Positions 13,229 to 26,400 of a DNA stretch of 64,000 nucleotides are shown piece after piece (the stretch's first letter is position 1; every line of letters starts with the position of its first letter). A model generated the notes under the pieces. It was not told the DNA's origin. It saw only the letters and a program-made list of their open reading frames with translations, and ran no database searches. The stretch is from the NCBI GenBank assembly GCA_035236585.1, contig CP141132.1, positions 25,565,445 through 25,629,444 on the forward strand. Reading direction: 5' to 3'. A program made the translations under genes and the position numbers. This DNA comes from Warburgia ugandensis (taxonomy: Eukaryota; Streptophyta; Magnoliopsida; Canellales; Canellaceae).

Positions 13229-16200
13229 TGTAACACCCCTAATTTTTGGTAAGGAAATTAAATAAATATTAAAATTAAGAATTTCAATGAAAATCAGGTT
13301 GGAATATTAGGGTTACTAAAAATGCACCACTCATAAAAGCGGAATCAAGGTATAATACATGTATAATTGAAAACATATGCGATGAACTCTTCAAAATAAC
13401 TGTAAGCACGACAAATTCTGAATTCGGATGAAAAATCCTTAATTTTCTTCATTTTATGGAAGAAAGGGTAAAATAATAATTTTACCCAAAAATTGAGATC
13501 TGAGACATCAAAATTTAGAATGTGCTGAGAAATACGAATCCAACGCCACTAAGTATGCTAAATTCGGAGATGATGAGAATAAACCCTAATTTTTTATACA
13601 TAAAGGGAAAAATGGTCTTTTTACACTATGTGGGGCCCACAAGGGACCTAAAAAGGAATCCTATGGCCAGCCCATGTGAAATTATGGGTCAAACCCCTAC
13701 CAGCTGGTCTTGGAGAAAAAAGTGGTAGTGGGAATCCAATGACAATTAAATAATCAAAAGAAATCAAAGTAATGATTTCAAGTAATCATGGAAAATTCAA
13801 AACACCTCTACAAATAGCTTATAAAAATCCTAAAAATTTTCCTAATGTTCCTCACGAGGTCCCCTAGCATGTCCTAAAATCCCAAATCTAGAAACATTCC
13901 CCATCTTCCCAAATTTTATTTTCTTTCTCTCCTTCACACTTAAGCCCAGCGAGCTTGTCCACAGACGCACCAGCCGCTCCAGACGTAGTGGAGCCGTCTG
14001 ATGCGTCCACGGACGCGTCGTCCCTGATGGGATTCGGTTTTCGTCTAGAAACCCTATTTCAATTAGTCATCAAAACACAGCCGTTGAAACACAATCTTCA
14101 CTGTTGGATCTATTCGTAAAAGGGTTATCTACAAAATCCATATAGTTCCATGATGATCCACCTCCTGGATCTCTGGAAAACTCAAAACGAAAGTCAAGCC
14201 CTGGTGAATTACTATCTCTGGCAGTTTCTTCACAAAATTCTGGCCAATCTGGCCGGTGAATGAAGATCTTACACCATTTGAGGTTTTCATTATCGATTGT
14301 GCTTCAAAACCCCCATGGTCCCCCACATTATCCAGTAGGTTCGACGGAGAATTCCATGACTGTATATGATAGCCGGCACCTAGGGTTTTCTTTTTCTTCT
14401 CCGGTGGGTTTTCTATTTCCCTAGTGATTTCTCCCCTTCAGACTGGCACAGGTAGGTGCATTTCTCCCTCTACTTTCATTTTCGGTAGCTAGGCCATGGT
14501 TTTCGGCCATCTAGAGATCTCCCTGCCATTGATCCATCGGAGACGATGGATCCAACTTGAATGGTTGAGATCTCCTCATTCTCTTGCTCAGATCCAGATT
14601 CTAAGCCGTTGGATAATTTCATGGGGCCCAAAAACCCCATGAGATGAAATATGGTCCCTTGAAAGTCATGGACGGAAGAGATCTAGCCATGGGCAATCCA
14701 ATGGTCCAGATCTGGATGTCTCACCCATAGCCAGTCACCTCCACCCTACGACTTGCTGCAGACGGTAAAGGGCGCTGGCCACTGGACCTCTCGCACCCAT
14801 AACCATATTTAATATGGACCATCCAATTTTGAACTAAAAACTTGTTTTTGCAATTTAGAGCTTGATATAGCTATGATTTTAGATCTGAAACCTGATATGA
14901 ATTCTTCGTATCTTTTACAATCCACTAAACTTGTTATATCTTGGTTTTAAATTGTATTTGCATGTTCCCTTTAGTAAAATCCGTGCCATTGATCTTGGAT
15001 CATGGCCCAAATGACCCCAAATGGAAAATCAGAACCGTTGGATGTGTTCAGAAGATCCCAAAACCTTAAAAACATCAATACAATAGAAATTTGGTGTGTG
15101 TATATATATTAATCAAATAAAAAACAACAGTAAGAGTGAAATTCAACCCTTAAAATGGGCTGAAAGCTTTAAACCTCAATTCTGATCTCAATTGAAATCA
15201 AAATTGAGATCAAAAAGTTTTGATGGATTCCTTGTGATAATTATAATGTACTGAACCAATAAAATTGCAATTTTAATTAAGTAAGTTTTCTATAATTAAG
15301 TGGATAAGTATACTAACATCCTTGATCTACAAGATATAGGATGATCAGATTAATAAAAAATGGTTGGATGATGATATAATAATGTACTAAAATCCCTAAA
15401 AGTGAATAGTATCTCCTAGATCAAGATGATCTAGGATTATTGGACTATATTGATATATTTTGATGATGATATTGAGATGATATCATATGAATTTATGGAA
15501 TGGATGATGAGGATTTGCTCTAGATCAAGATCTATACTCTTAAATGGGATAAAGTAACTTAAGATCTGCTTGATCGGGTAGATCAAGGAAGATCAAATCA
15601 ATGTATGAGATAAATCAATGATTTAGTAATGAAATTAAATCAATAGAAAATGTTGGATCTAAAAGAAAATGGAGGATCAAGATCTAAACCCTAAAAAGAG
15701 GAAAAATGAATATGGATCAATTAAGACCATTGGATCATGATAGATGTGTACATATATATCATGTTAGACTTCCATTGAATTATTAAACATGTTGATAATT
15801 GTCTTTCCTTGCTTTGTAGAGCTAATTATAGAGTTATTTATTTATTTATGCTTTTTATGCTTTATGTTTATGCGTTAATGCTTAAGTAATGGAAATTTCA
15901 TTGAAATTATAATTAAATGAAATTAGAATGGAAGGACATTTACATGGAATGTATGATAGGGACTTAATGATAGTAAGGACCATAGTTAGTAGGATAATAT
16001 AAGGAATAAATTCCTTGGTCCAAATTAGGAGCATAATAAAACTCCATGACTGACATTTTAGTTCATGGATTTAATTAAAATCAATTAGAAAGAGTACTTA
16101 GGATTAAATGCTCATAGGAACCTTATAAAAGTTTGAGGTAGGGTCATTCTAGTGGATGATGGACATAATGGTTAAAGGGCTTCTCTAATAGAGCCTCGCT

Positions 16201-18265
16201 CTTCCCCCACCTTCCGTTGACGTTTGTGAGGTCTAAATGCCTCCTTACATGAGGATTGAAGTAACCATTTTGTGTTCCACCATTCAACTAGTAAGCCTTA
16301 GCTAATTTGACATAAGAGGAGCTTCTAGACTTAGGATGAAATAAGCTACCCTCAACCAATAAAACATTAATTGGTTGACTAATAATAATAAGAGCATAAA
16401 ATGTAGTAAATCATCTAATCCTAATAAAAATTCTAATCAAGATAAGAATGATCAAGAACAATAAGAATAAGAATATTTAGTATGCATGTTTGCTAGTATG
16501 CATGTTATAGATCAAATCTAGTTCATTAGATTAGATAATCCAAACCCTTGATCAAAGATGATTCAAGGAAGAAAACCAAGATCATCCTCCTTAGGGATGA
16601 TCCAATAACTGAACTTTGATCAAAGAAGAACTAGATGATAGAAGATCTAGGACCTTGATCTTTATCAACAAGTGTAGATTGTCAATCAAAGGATCTATGA
16701 AAGATCAAGATCAAGGAGATGGACACACAAATACTTAGAGAGAAAATACTTAGATATGAGTGATTTAAAGATCATTCTAAACATCAGATCTAGTGATCAA
16801 TAGGATTATTCATAATTTATATATATATATATTGACGGTATGTATGGATGTACAGATTACATACATTAGTTAGGATCATGCAAGATCTGGGAAAAAGGGA
16901 TCACTACTTGAAGGTAGGAGGATTTGATGAATGCATTTACATGGTATGTACATGATTGAACCCATGACCTTATGTTGACAGGAGTAATGTTAATACTTGT
17001 ATTAAATCCCCTGAAATGCTCATGATCCAACCAAACACATATAAAATGGTTAAGGACTAGACTCTAAGTGAATAGGGAACTATAAGATATTTCAGCCCTA
17101 AGTAAACAAACAAATTGTCTGATATGTATGAAATCTATTTTACATACAAGCTTGGAGGCTCTAATTTTGTTTTAATAGGCATAAGCCTAGGGGATGCTAT
17201 GCTAGAGGAGTTATGAGGGTTTGGCCACCCGCTCCTTGAAATTTGATGATTTGATGATACCTTGCCCTATGAGAGGCTAAAAGTCGAGTGGGGCAATTAT
17301 GGGAAGGCCACCGCTGTGAAAGTCCTGTATCCCCATACGGGTAGTGACATAATATTTTCTACCATGGTATTAGTGGTGAATAAGGCAGTTATCTGAGCGC
17401 ACTAGTACAGATCAGACTGTAGCATGGTAGCCCTTTTGATTATTTTGCACTATGATGCATATGAGAATAGGCATAATGAAATGCCTTATGTTTTAGCATA
17501 ATAAAATATTAGGTAATTGTATATTACCAATATTTCCCAAGAAGGGAAATTCCCAATGTAGGATTAACTGAAATACTGAATTCTCATGATGAAGAGAATT
17601 GATCAGCTTAGTTGGGAATGATATTTGACTACTTTCATAAATTTAACTGATTTACCCATGTATAGCATGTATGTATATGGATGTACATATATTACAAAGT
17701 AAAGAATAGAGACATGAATATGTTTAGGGATAATGGGATTATGAAGTATTAGAATTACATTGTCAATTATTATGCTTCTTGAATCCCCTACCAAGCATTC
17801 CTTACTGAGATATTGTAAATATTGCAATATCTCAGACACAGGGAAGGAGAGTTAGGAGCTCAAGATGATAGAAGACTTGAAGAGAATAATCTTCAAGGTA
17901 TACCCTTGAAGGCATGTATTTTGCTTTGTTTGAGAGTATTGTATTGTAGTGAGAGTTTCATTGTATGGTGAGCTTTGAGTTTTGGATTATGTAATTTGGA
18001 TAGATATTGTACTGATACCGAGCTGTACTGTGAACCACTAGATGGATTCTGGAAGTTTAATAAAATTATATTCCTTCAATGGAATCTTATTTTGTACATA
18101 AATTGTACTTATGTTATGTATGAAGTGGTGACTTGGGTTTTCAAAACAAGTTTTAAAAGAAAATTATTTTTGCTGTTTTGTTTTGCGAAAATTTTTTACT
18201 AAGAGGACACCCTTGCCTTTGAAAAATGTACTACAAAATGTGTTTCAAAAACTCAGGTCGTCACA
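13229..18265 (+). repeat. Very long (5.04 kb) solo LTR, probably Del/Tekay type
   Basis: Starts TGTAACACCCC and ends AGGTCGTCACA, with a perfect 5-bp target duplication GATTG (13224-13228 and 18266-18270). The terminal pattern matches the Del-like LTRs in the window. I see no second copy of either terminus inside, no primer site, and no gag or pol motif, so this is a single LTR. It carries a TATA-like box at 13820 and a G+C-rich block with 'GACGCG' motifs at about 13950-14030, the same layout as in the LTRs at 54559 and 58592. The short frames at 13522, 17603 and 17975 are chance. Confidence 0.78.
13820..13827 (+). promoter_or_regulatory. Possible LTR TATA box
   Basis: TATAAAAA about 590 bp into the 5-kb solo LTR and 130-200 bp before its CpG-rich block. 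The relative position resembles the clear TATA box of the LTR at 54559. No other evidence of a start site. Confidence 0.4.
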
Positions 18266-18610
18266 GATTGAGTGTGGGCCAACATACCCCACACATGTCT
18301 TATTACAGCCCATTTAAAATATAATAAATAATTGCAATATTATGGTGCCTCACTACAAATTCTCTCCAAAAAATAGAAAACCCTAATCTAAAAAGTTAAG
18401 GAAATCCTATCTAATATGATGACGCTTTGGTCCACATGATCATCGCCACTTCTTTTGCCAAATTTCCCTTGCACAAAACAAAGAAAGATGGGTCAACTTG
18501 TGAGGAATTAACAAAATATGCAAGAATGATCCAAAATTCCTAATCTAATGTAACCTAAGACTATGGCTAAAGATAACAAATCTAAAGAAAAGATCCAACC
18601 ATAAATCTGT
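18266..18610 (-). other. Leader of the Athila element next to its 5' LTR
   Basis: Non-coding sequence between the 5-kb solo LTR and the primer site. The first five bases (GATTG) are the second copy of that solo LTR's target duplication. Nothing else recognisable. Confidence 0.55.
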
Positions 18611-18633
18611 TGCGATTCCTAGGCAACGATCTT
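18611..18633 (-). other. Degenerate tRNA-Asp primer-binding site
   Basis: The minus strand reads AGATCGTTGCCTAGGAATCG, followed by CAAC. Athila/Tat elements use TGGCGCCGTTGCCGGGGATCG, complementary to tRNA-Asp. CGTTGCC and GGAATCG are preserved while the first six bases are eroded. It sits right after the LTR block GATCGACCTCA. The LTR could alternatively end at the CAACA just beyond (18608). Confidence 0.5.
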
Positions 18634-21210
18634 ATAGTAGATGTGCAAGACTGAGGTCGATCCCACAAGAAATCTCATAGATGTGTATGTTGATTGGATC
18701 TTATTTAAATTTCTAAAAAAGAGATTACATTTGATTTATTCTAGGAATTTAAATGACATAGAAAAGGAAACATGCATGAAATTAGAAACATGAACTTAAT
18801 GAAAACTTTCTAAAAATAAAGAACTTGAATAAAATTAGAAACTTTCCTATCCAACATGCATTTAATGATAGAAACTAATGCAAAACTAGAATGAATTAAT
18901 ATAGTAAACTTAAACTAAAGAAACATTCAAAAAATTTCTATAACTAAAATTGAAAACTATTAAATTAACCTAATATGAAAACAGTTAAACAAAGAATGCT
19001 AAACTATCATGAAACAAGGAAATAACCAAACAATCAATGACATACACTTCAATCACCATATGCATGGTCCATGGAGTTGTGCGCATGGTTCATGTAGTGT
19101 AAAGATAGCTATTTTGCATGGACCAAAGCTTGCATTGATGAAATCTAACCAAAGCACTACTAAACAACCTAATAATCTAAATGGGTTCCTAAGGAATCAA
19201 CAAAATAAGATGCATGAACCTATGAAAGATATGCATGAAATTTGAAGTAAAAATTATATTAACATGGTGCACGTGATGCTAGGTGAACTTGAAGCATGGA
19301 AAGAGACATGTTACAAACTATTCATGAATAATAACAATCATGATTGAAGGTACATTAATATTAGAATCAACCAAAAACATTGCTCCTCAAATACTTGGAT
19401 TCATTAAAGTGAACAACACATCAAAAAGTGGCAGATATACATAAGATTAAGAACAAAAATTATGCTCACTCTTCAAGTATAAATTCAACCCAAAATCTAT
19501 TCTTAAACACTTTTCAATATATTCCAATGGTTATCAATTTATTCCACAATATCATGCATGAAACCAAAGAGAGAAAATCAGGAGAACAAGAGCATGAAGA
19601 AGGGAACAAACAAGAGCAAAGATGGATCTCAACAAAGTAAGGAACAAGGAAACAATGGAAAGGAACAAGGAAATAATGAAAAGGAACAAGATTGATTCAA
19701 GGATGCTTTTCTCTTGGCTATAACTACAAAAGAGAAGAGGCCTTAGATCAAGGAGATCTAAGCAAGAAAACTAAGTAACTTGAATGCAAAACTCAGGAAA
19801 AACAAGGAAAGAAAGATGCACCTAGAGCAAAGAGGCAAACAAAGCTACAAGAGAAGAAAAAGAGCATGAAAACACTGAACAACAAAAGAAGGAGTGCTGA
19901 ACTTGAAGGATGCATGGAGCAGCCAAGGTAGGATGTATTGAAGCTTGAAGAGGAGCACCTAACAAAGGAGAGAAGGAAAGAGACGTCACCTTCTTTTGGA
20001 AGGAGGCATCCCCTTCTTCTATGCCCTAGGCATGGATCCCTGGGTCTTTATGTAGAGTTTCAGCTTCTATTTTTACAAGATCTGATTCGAAGAAGTGGGA
20101 AAAGAAAATAATTTGAACTAGGACTCTAAGATAAGAAGGTGAGTGGAAGGTGGAAAGAGATGGATTTAGAAGGTGAGATGAGGTGGGATTTCTAAGGATA
20201 ACCAAAAGAAGGGGGAGGTGCTACCTTTTAAGGGATTTAGCATGGAATCCCCTTCCTTAAGGTGTTTCACATGGAGGAATGGAAAGATGAAGGAAAAGAG
20301 AATGAAAGATGGGGAGATGAATTAGGAAAGTGAAGGAAAGAGGTGGAAACCTTAAGAACTACAAGGTGGGAGGAGTCACTTTTCAAGGAGGTGCCCCCAT
20401 TCTATGTCCATAGGTGGGATTACTTCGGGGGTGGTTAAAAAGATATGCTAAAAAGGGGAAAAGGAAAAGGAAATGAAGAAATAAGGGCTCTTCTCCTATT
20501 GGTCCACCTTTGTGTGCTATCTTACCATGTTTGATCTTCACCTAATTCCTTTCTAATTATCCACTTGAAAATCCACAATTTTTTGCATAAGATAATTGCT
20601 TGAATTCTCCATCCAATTGTGTGAATCCATGTGGTGTTTACTTATTTGGCTTCAATACTCACTTTGATGGCTCCTATGGCTTGACTTCATAGCTCACTTC
20701 TTCGAATTCAACGGCCTGGCTTGCTTGACTTCTCCTAGCTTTTCCTTGATGGCTTAAGTGGATTTACTCATACAAAGGTGATGGAATTGTATGGATTTTG
20801 CATGGGCCCATTCTAATTACCTTTGATTCTTTCAACTACTTCCTTGAACTCATTTGCTTGCCTTGGAATGATGTTGAATCTTTGGTTTGAGTTTTAGAAT
20901 GATTAAATTTAAGACCCAACTCTCTCTTTTGATCTTGATCTTCAATTCTCATCTTAGTTGATCTAGGCCATTTGATCATCTTCTCGATGCCTACAAAAGA
21001 TTAAAAACCCTCCTTAAATCCTAAAATATTAAGATTATTTACATACTTACCCTAGATCAGCTCCTGAGCCTACCAGATATCAAATTTTTGAATCATTAAC
21101 TCAGAAATATATGCATTGTGAATTTTCAAAAATACCCTAGATAATACCCTATATTTTACATAACATGGACTACTAATTGGGTACTTTTATAGAAAATTGA
21201 ACACTTATCG
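18634..21210 (-). repeat. 5' LTR of the Athila element
   Basis: About 2.58 kb, read from CGATAAGTGTTCAATTTTC at 21210 (expected TGATAAG, first base mutated) to the TACTATA before the primer site. Blocks near 20700-20900 and 18640-18700 align with the other Athila-type LTRs at 8037-10730 (inverted), 34507-36770 (inverted) and 38134-40157. The outer flank at 21211-21215 is GTAAC, inside the RT gene of element A. The inner border depends on which primer-site alignment is right (18608 to 18634). Confidence 0.72.
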
Positions 21211-21984
21211 GTAACTAAGATCCATAGTTTTCATGGTTTGGCTGGTTATTATCGAAGATCTATTGAAGGATTCTCCCGCATCATTCTACCATCAACCAAG
21301 TTAATCGAGAAAGAGTAAAAGTTCATTTGGATGGAGGAAAGAAAGCAGAGCTTTTAGGAATTGAAGAAGAAACTCACCATCACTCCTATATTGACCCTAC
21401 GTATTGGTAGTAGTAAACTTATTGTCTATAATGATGCTTCAAGCAATGGACTTAGGTGTGTACAATACAACATGGTAAGGTCATTTCATATGCACCAAGA
21501 TAATTGAAGACTCCTAAGTTGAATTGCTTAGCACATGACTTAGAGCTTGTTACAGTTGTTCTTGCACTTAAGATCTAGAGAGATTATTTGTATGGGGAAA
21601 AGTTTGAAGTGTTCATAGATCACAAAAGCCTCAAGTACATCTTCACATAGAGTGATCTAAACATGAGGCAATCACGTTGGATGGAATATTTAAAAGACTA
21701 CGACTTCACCATCCAATACCATCAAAGGAAAGGAATGTTGTTGTGGATGCACTAAGTAGAAAGACTAAGGATCTAATTGCTAATGATTCATTGCGATCAG
21801 CTTTTGTCGATTGAGTCTTATAGGCTTAAAGTGATTGTGAGGAGACACCGACTTCGATTGGAAAGAAGGGTTTCTTAAAAAGTGACGATGGAGGTGTATG
21901 CTTCCATGGGAAGATAATTGTACCACTAAATGTTAAACTATGATAAGAGTTGTATCAAGAAGCACATAACTCCAAGTACACCAT
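21211..21984 (+). pseudogene. Element A pol: RT end and RNase H (broken)
   Basis: Plus-strand Del/Tekay-type polyprotein. It opens in mid-gene with the RT thumb/connection motif HGLAGYYRRSIEGFSR (after HSF, about 21226). PILTL (about 21388), the RNase H start YNDASSNGL (about 21428), DHKSLKYIF (about 21619) and MEYLKDYDF (about 21680) follow. Several frameshifts and stops are present. The left border is the Athila LTR. The right border is the ACCAT target site of element B, after which the same protein continues at 32984. The 5' half of element A is outside the window. Confidence 0.85.
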
Positions 21985-22541
21985 TATAACAATCCTACAT
22001 TTTGTCACAATTTTTATTGAATTTGGAATACAAATCAAAGTTCACTAAAATTAAAATCCATAAAAGTAAATTCATCAAAAACTCCAAATTAGACTTTGAA
22101 ACCTCAAAGTTTAGAATATAAGCAACGCGAGATTTCCAACGATACTAATTTTGCATGAAACAGAGATAGAAGACAGAAAAATCTAAAATTTTACTAAATA
22201 TCAAAGGGGGCCAAATTGATAACGGCACCCCCTCATAGTGATGGCCCCATGGGACAGTCAACACGGAGAAGCTCAACACATAGAACTCTACTTTTCACTA
22301 TCTATCACACCGGGAAGAGGCCAGCGAGCACCACCCCTCCCTCTCCCCAATTTCTACTCTCCCCTCTCTATCTCTCCCTCGTCACATCCCTCTTTCTCTC
22401 TACCACTACATCTCTCCCTCTCTCTGGATACCATTTTCATCAGATAGTTGGCGTTAGCATCACCACCAATAATGGTCACTGGAACATGTAGGAATCCTAC
22501 CTACACATGGCTTTCTCCCTCTCCTTTCCCACTTTTCCCTT

Positions 22542-22641
<100 letters not shown>

Positions 22642-23753
22642 CATCACCGACAACAACGAAAAAATCAACCAAGGTTTTTGTCAATTTTTCCCCTTCTCTA
22701 GAAACAAATAGCAATAGATTTGATCCAGATTTTAAGGGAGTGAAGGTAAAATAGGTATCTAACGGACCCATGTTTTATTTTCTTGAAAAAATTGCATTTC
22801 TAATACTGTGTAACAATCATCGGCGACAACTGTTTTATGATCGTCTTCTCTGGTAACTATGACTGGATTTTGGCACCAGCGACCGAATTCCAGTAAGGAC
22901 AAAATTGGAAAAATTATATGGATGGAATCCTTACTGAATGAATTATGCATCTAAGTTAATGAAAGTTCAATCAAAGATCATCTAATTACAAAAATTTTAT
23001 CTAAACTCAATGCATAAATGGTGCTAAATCTACAAATCTGACTGTTGAAAACATGATCAGATAATAGATCTATGAATCTAATGATGTGAATTGCTTGTTA
23101 AAGAAACTTTAGGTTAAAAATAGTAAGTGAAAAGCTAGTTATATGTATAAAATATTAATTGGACAATTAATTTGTAGATCTAATCACTCAGTGCTTAGAT
23201 CTATATAATTTAGGCCTAGAACATCAGATATGATTAATTGATGTATGACATTGACTTCCCCAAGAAGCAAAGGTATCATATCTAAGGTTGAATAGAAAAT
23301 CAAGTTTGATCTGACCAATCAAATTAAGATCTTAGTATACAAATGTATGATCAAGAAGTGATGCTTATTCCATATTTCTCAAATTGGCACTTAATTGATA
23401 ATTAAGTTTCTAATAAGTGATTCTTAATCATCAATCAACCTCCAATTGATTTGGATTGATCTTAGTAAATTGAAACCATCTGATCGAGTTGGATAAATTC
23501 TAAGATTGCTAAGTTTTCATATTTATTGCACTTATGCATTGTTTCATTCAATACATGTAATTACTAAACTTAAATTGTAGTTGATGACCATTCTAAAGTT
23601 GTAAAATATAGCAACCTTATAATTTAAATTATATGATGATTCTTAGGTTAATTGTGAATGAGATTGTTAGGAGACAAAGTCTGCATTTTAATTTAAATAT
23701 GAAATGAGGACTATCAGGTGAATCACATCACCTACGTTAAATGTGCATTGTCT

Positions 23754-23761
23754 TATAAATA
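23754..23761 (+). promoter_or_regulatory. LTR TATA box of element B (5' copy)
   Basis: TATAAATA followed by GGGG, a typical plant retrotransposon promoter context. The 3' LTR has TATAAACA at 31482-31489, one base changed. Confidence 0.6.
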
Positions 23762-25236
23762 GGGGAAACTTTGTCAGATTTTTCAAAAAAAAAAAGGGAT
23801 TTTATGATTATACTTGAAATGGTAAAATTCATAGCATGAGTTGATCTCTAACTAGATTTTAAGCATTATTTATATTTGACATCTTATTTGCATTTAAATG
23901 AAATTTTATATTTTTAAACCATGATCATGATATGATTATGCGATCAGTGGGTGACGAATATATCACTTAGCGTACAATTGTACCTAGATTTTTCATGCAT
24001 TGATTTATCGAGGATTTATTTTGGGCAGGCTCTTTCTCTTACTGAACACTATGATAGGAGGGTTATAGGGATGGTTGCCCACCTTCCAAAATTTGGTATT
24101 TCAATAGAAAGCTCAAGTTGCTAGATTTTGAGTGTGGCATCATGGGAAGGTTACACTGTCCAATCCATTCTCCTCTCGTGTGAGACAGTGATAAGTCTCA
24201 TGCAGTTGGTGTGAACGTTTAAGCATGCAGTGTCCCACTATTGAGTAGTTGCCGCAACATAGCGATCCATGCATTCTTTTTACTACAGTGTACGATGAAT
24301 GGGCAGTTGCTATAGTGTTGTATTGTCCCACTATAGGGTAGTCATCGCATGTTGATTTTTAGGTACCACGCACGTGATAGGGTTATAGATACCCTAGCCA
24401 CTAGGCATGGTGATGCCTTAGATGATTTGAGAGTTGATGTATTTATATTTACATGTTGAGAACTAATATGATTGACATAAATTGATAAGGACTTTCCTAT
24501 ATGTGTTTTAAATTGAGGTTTTAGTGCTTAACTATTTTATCATCAATTTTGTGCACATGTTTAAAGAGGACTCTTTTGATGTTGATATATCACATTATTC
24601 TTACACTTGTGTTGTACTCGGCTAAACTGAAATCTTTGATGGAATGTTTGGAAGATATGCAAATGATGCATTATGAATTTATATTGATAAACCTTAGGAG
24701 CCTTACCTAAGGATGTTTAATTGTATGCATGAGTGCATTGATGCTAATTTACATTGATTTATATTTGTGATCTTGGTTTTAACCTACTGAGTATATTGCC
24801 CTATACTCACCCCACTAACTCCATAGATAAATGCGAAGAAGAGAAAGGTAAGAGCATTGAGACTAGATGCTCCAAATAGTTAGAGAGAGTATCAATGATG
24901 TATGTATGATCTGTACATTTTATAAATAATCTGAGATGACTAAGTAGCTATGTAACTGCGATAATCAGTTTAGACATATTAGAGTATGGGCTATAACTAC
25001 ACAGAATCCTCGGAAATAATAAGTTTTGATTCGTTATATTTTGAATGTAAAAATGTGTGATTTTAAAACTCATGAAGGTGTTTTGATTGGTCAATTAGCA
25101 CTCCAAGTTATCTAAAAAGTCTTTTCAAAGAAAAATGTTTCCACTATATGTTTTCTAAAAGGAATTTTAAAATAAGGATTCTGCCTTTCCAAAATACTTC
25201 TTAAAAAGGCATTTGAAAAACCCAGGTTGTCACAAT

Positions 25237-25248
25237 TAGTATCAGAGC
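25237..25248 (+). other. Primer-binding site of element B (initiator Met tRNA)
   Basis: TAGTATCAGAGC, one mismatch from the canonical TGGTATCAGAGC, two bases after the LTR end. Confidence 0.85.
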
Positions 25249-25374
25249 TAGGTTGTTCCTTTTACAACCAGTCCTACATGTCAAAAATTTTAAACTATTA
25301 GGAAAAAAGAAGCAGTTGTTAAGTATGATTTAAGGGAGTGACTCATATAGAAAATATTGTGAAATGAAAAATAG

Positions 25375-26400
25375 ATGCCTCCTAGAAAAGGGACTATGGG
25401 GCTGCTGGTTTTTCCACTAATACCCCAAAACAGGAGGCTAATATAGCAAAGTTCATGGCATAGATGATGCAGAGCTTTAAATAGTATATGCAGCAACAAC
25501 AAGCCCAAGTTTAGACACCGTCTGTATTAAACATTCCTACATCAAGCGCTAATGAGGGTAGTTTGGGAGGTAATGCTAGTAAGACAAATAAATTGCTAGA
25601 ATGATTTTAGAGGATGGTTCCAACATTTTCTAGGAAAGGAGAACCATAACCAGTAGAGGAATGGATATACAAGGCTGAGAAAGCCTTTGAAGCTATGGAA
25701 ATTCCGAAAAAGGTGAAGATTGCTACTTTTATCATCACAAGAGAAGCTGCATTCTGGTGGAGGACAGCACAGAGGACTTATTTTCCTCAACCAAATGGCA
25801 TTTCATGGGACATTTTTTGAAACATATCCTATGATAAATACTTTCCTCCCCAATGGAGAGAGAATTTCTGAATTTGTAATAAAGAGATCTTACAGTCTTA
25901 CAATACGAGAATAAGTTTGTACAGTTGAGGAGGCTTGCGTTAGATATTTGCACTTTAGATAAAAAAGATGCAGAAAGATTTGTTTGAGGTTTAGACCCAA
26001 GGTTGAGAACTAAGGTTATGGGGACATAGGCTACTACCATAGCAAAAGCAATGGTAATGGCCTCCATTTTTTAAGAAGAATTCTTTCATAATTAAGTAGA
26101 GCGATCAGATAAAGAGAAATATAGTACTTCTACGAGACACTCAAGTAGAGGTAAGCACGCCTCTTCTTCTTCTTGGGGGCACATAGGGTATCAGGGACAA
26201 CAGGCTACCAAACAAAGTAGCAGGCTGAAAAGGAGATAGTGTCCGAGATGTAAAGTTATCATCCTGATTCACCTTGCTTTAGATTAGGACAGTAGAGACC
26301 ACCGATACGATGTTATAGATGTGGTGAACAAGGACACTTTGTGAATGAGTGCCCAAGAGACAAACAGGTAGTGAACCCAGGATAGAAAATGTACTCATAG
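25375..26400 (+). pseudogene. Element B gag (broken)
   Basis: Capsid/nucleocapsid gene of the Del/Tekay type. It starts at an ATG in the MPPRKG context 140 bp after the LTR and runs through the capsid region, where frames shift repeatedly (about 25580-26080). It ends with an intact CCHC zinc knuckle, C-YR-C-GEQG-H-FVNE-C, at 26311-26352. Stops and frameshifts in every third of the gene make it inactive. Confidence 0.85.

Larger units (their letters stand above)
6251..21210 (-). mobile_element. Athila-like Ty3/gypsy retrotransposon with nested insertions
   Basis: A minus-strand element read right to left: 5' LTR (21210 to about 18634), degenerate tRNA-Asp primer site, leader, gag, protease and RT start. 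It is inserted in the RT gene of a plus-strand Del-like element, whose reading resumes exactly at 21211. The interior is broken by a 5.04-kb solo LTR in the leader, a 2.69-kb solo LTR in gag and an LTR-like sequence that truncates RT at 6250. The rest of RT, RNase H, integrase and the 3' LTR are not in the window. Gag and RT motifs are those of the Athila branch. The coding region has many stops and frameshifts, so it is a dead copy. Confidence 0.8.
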
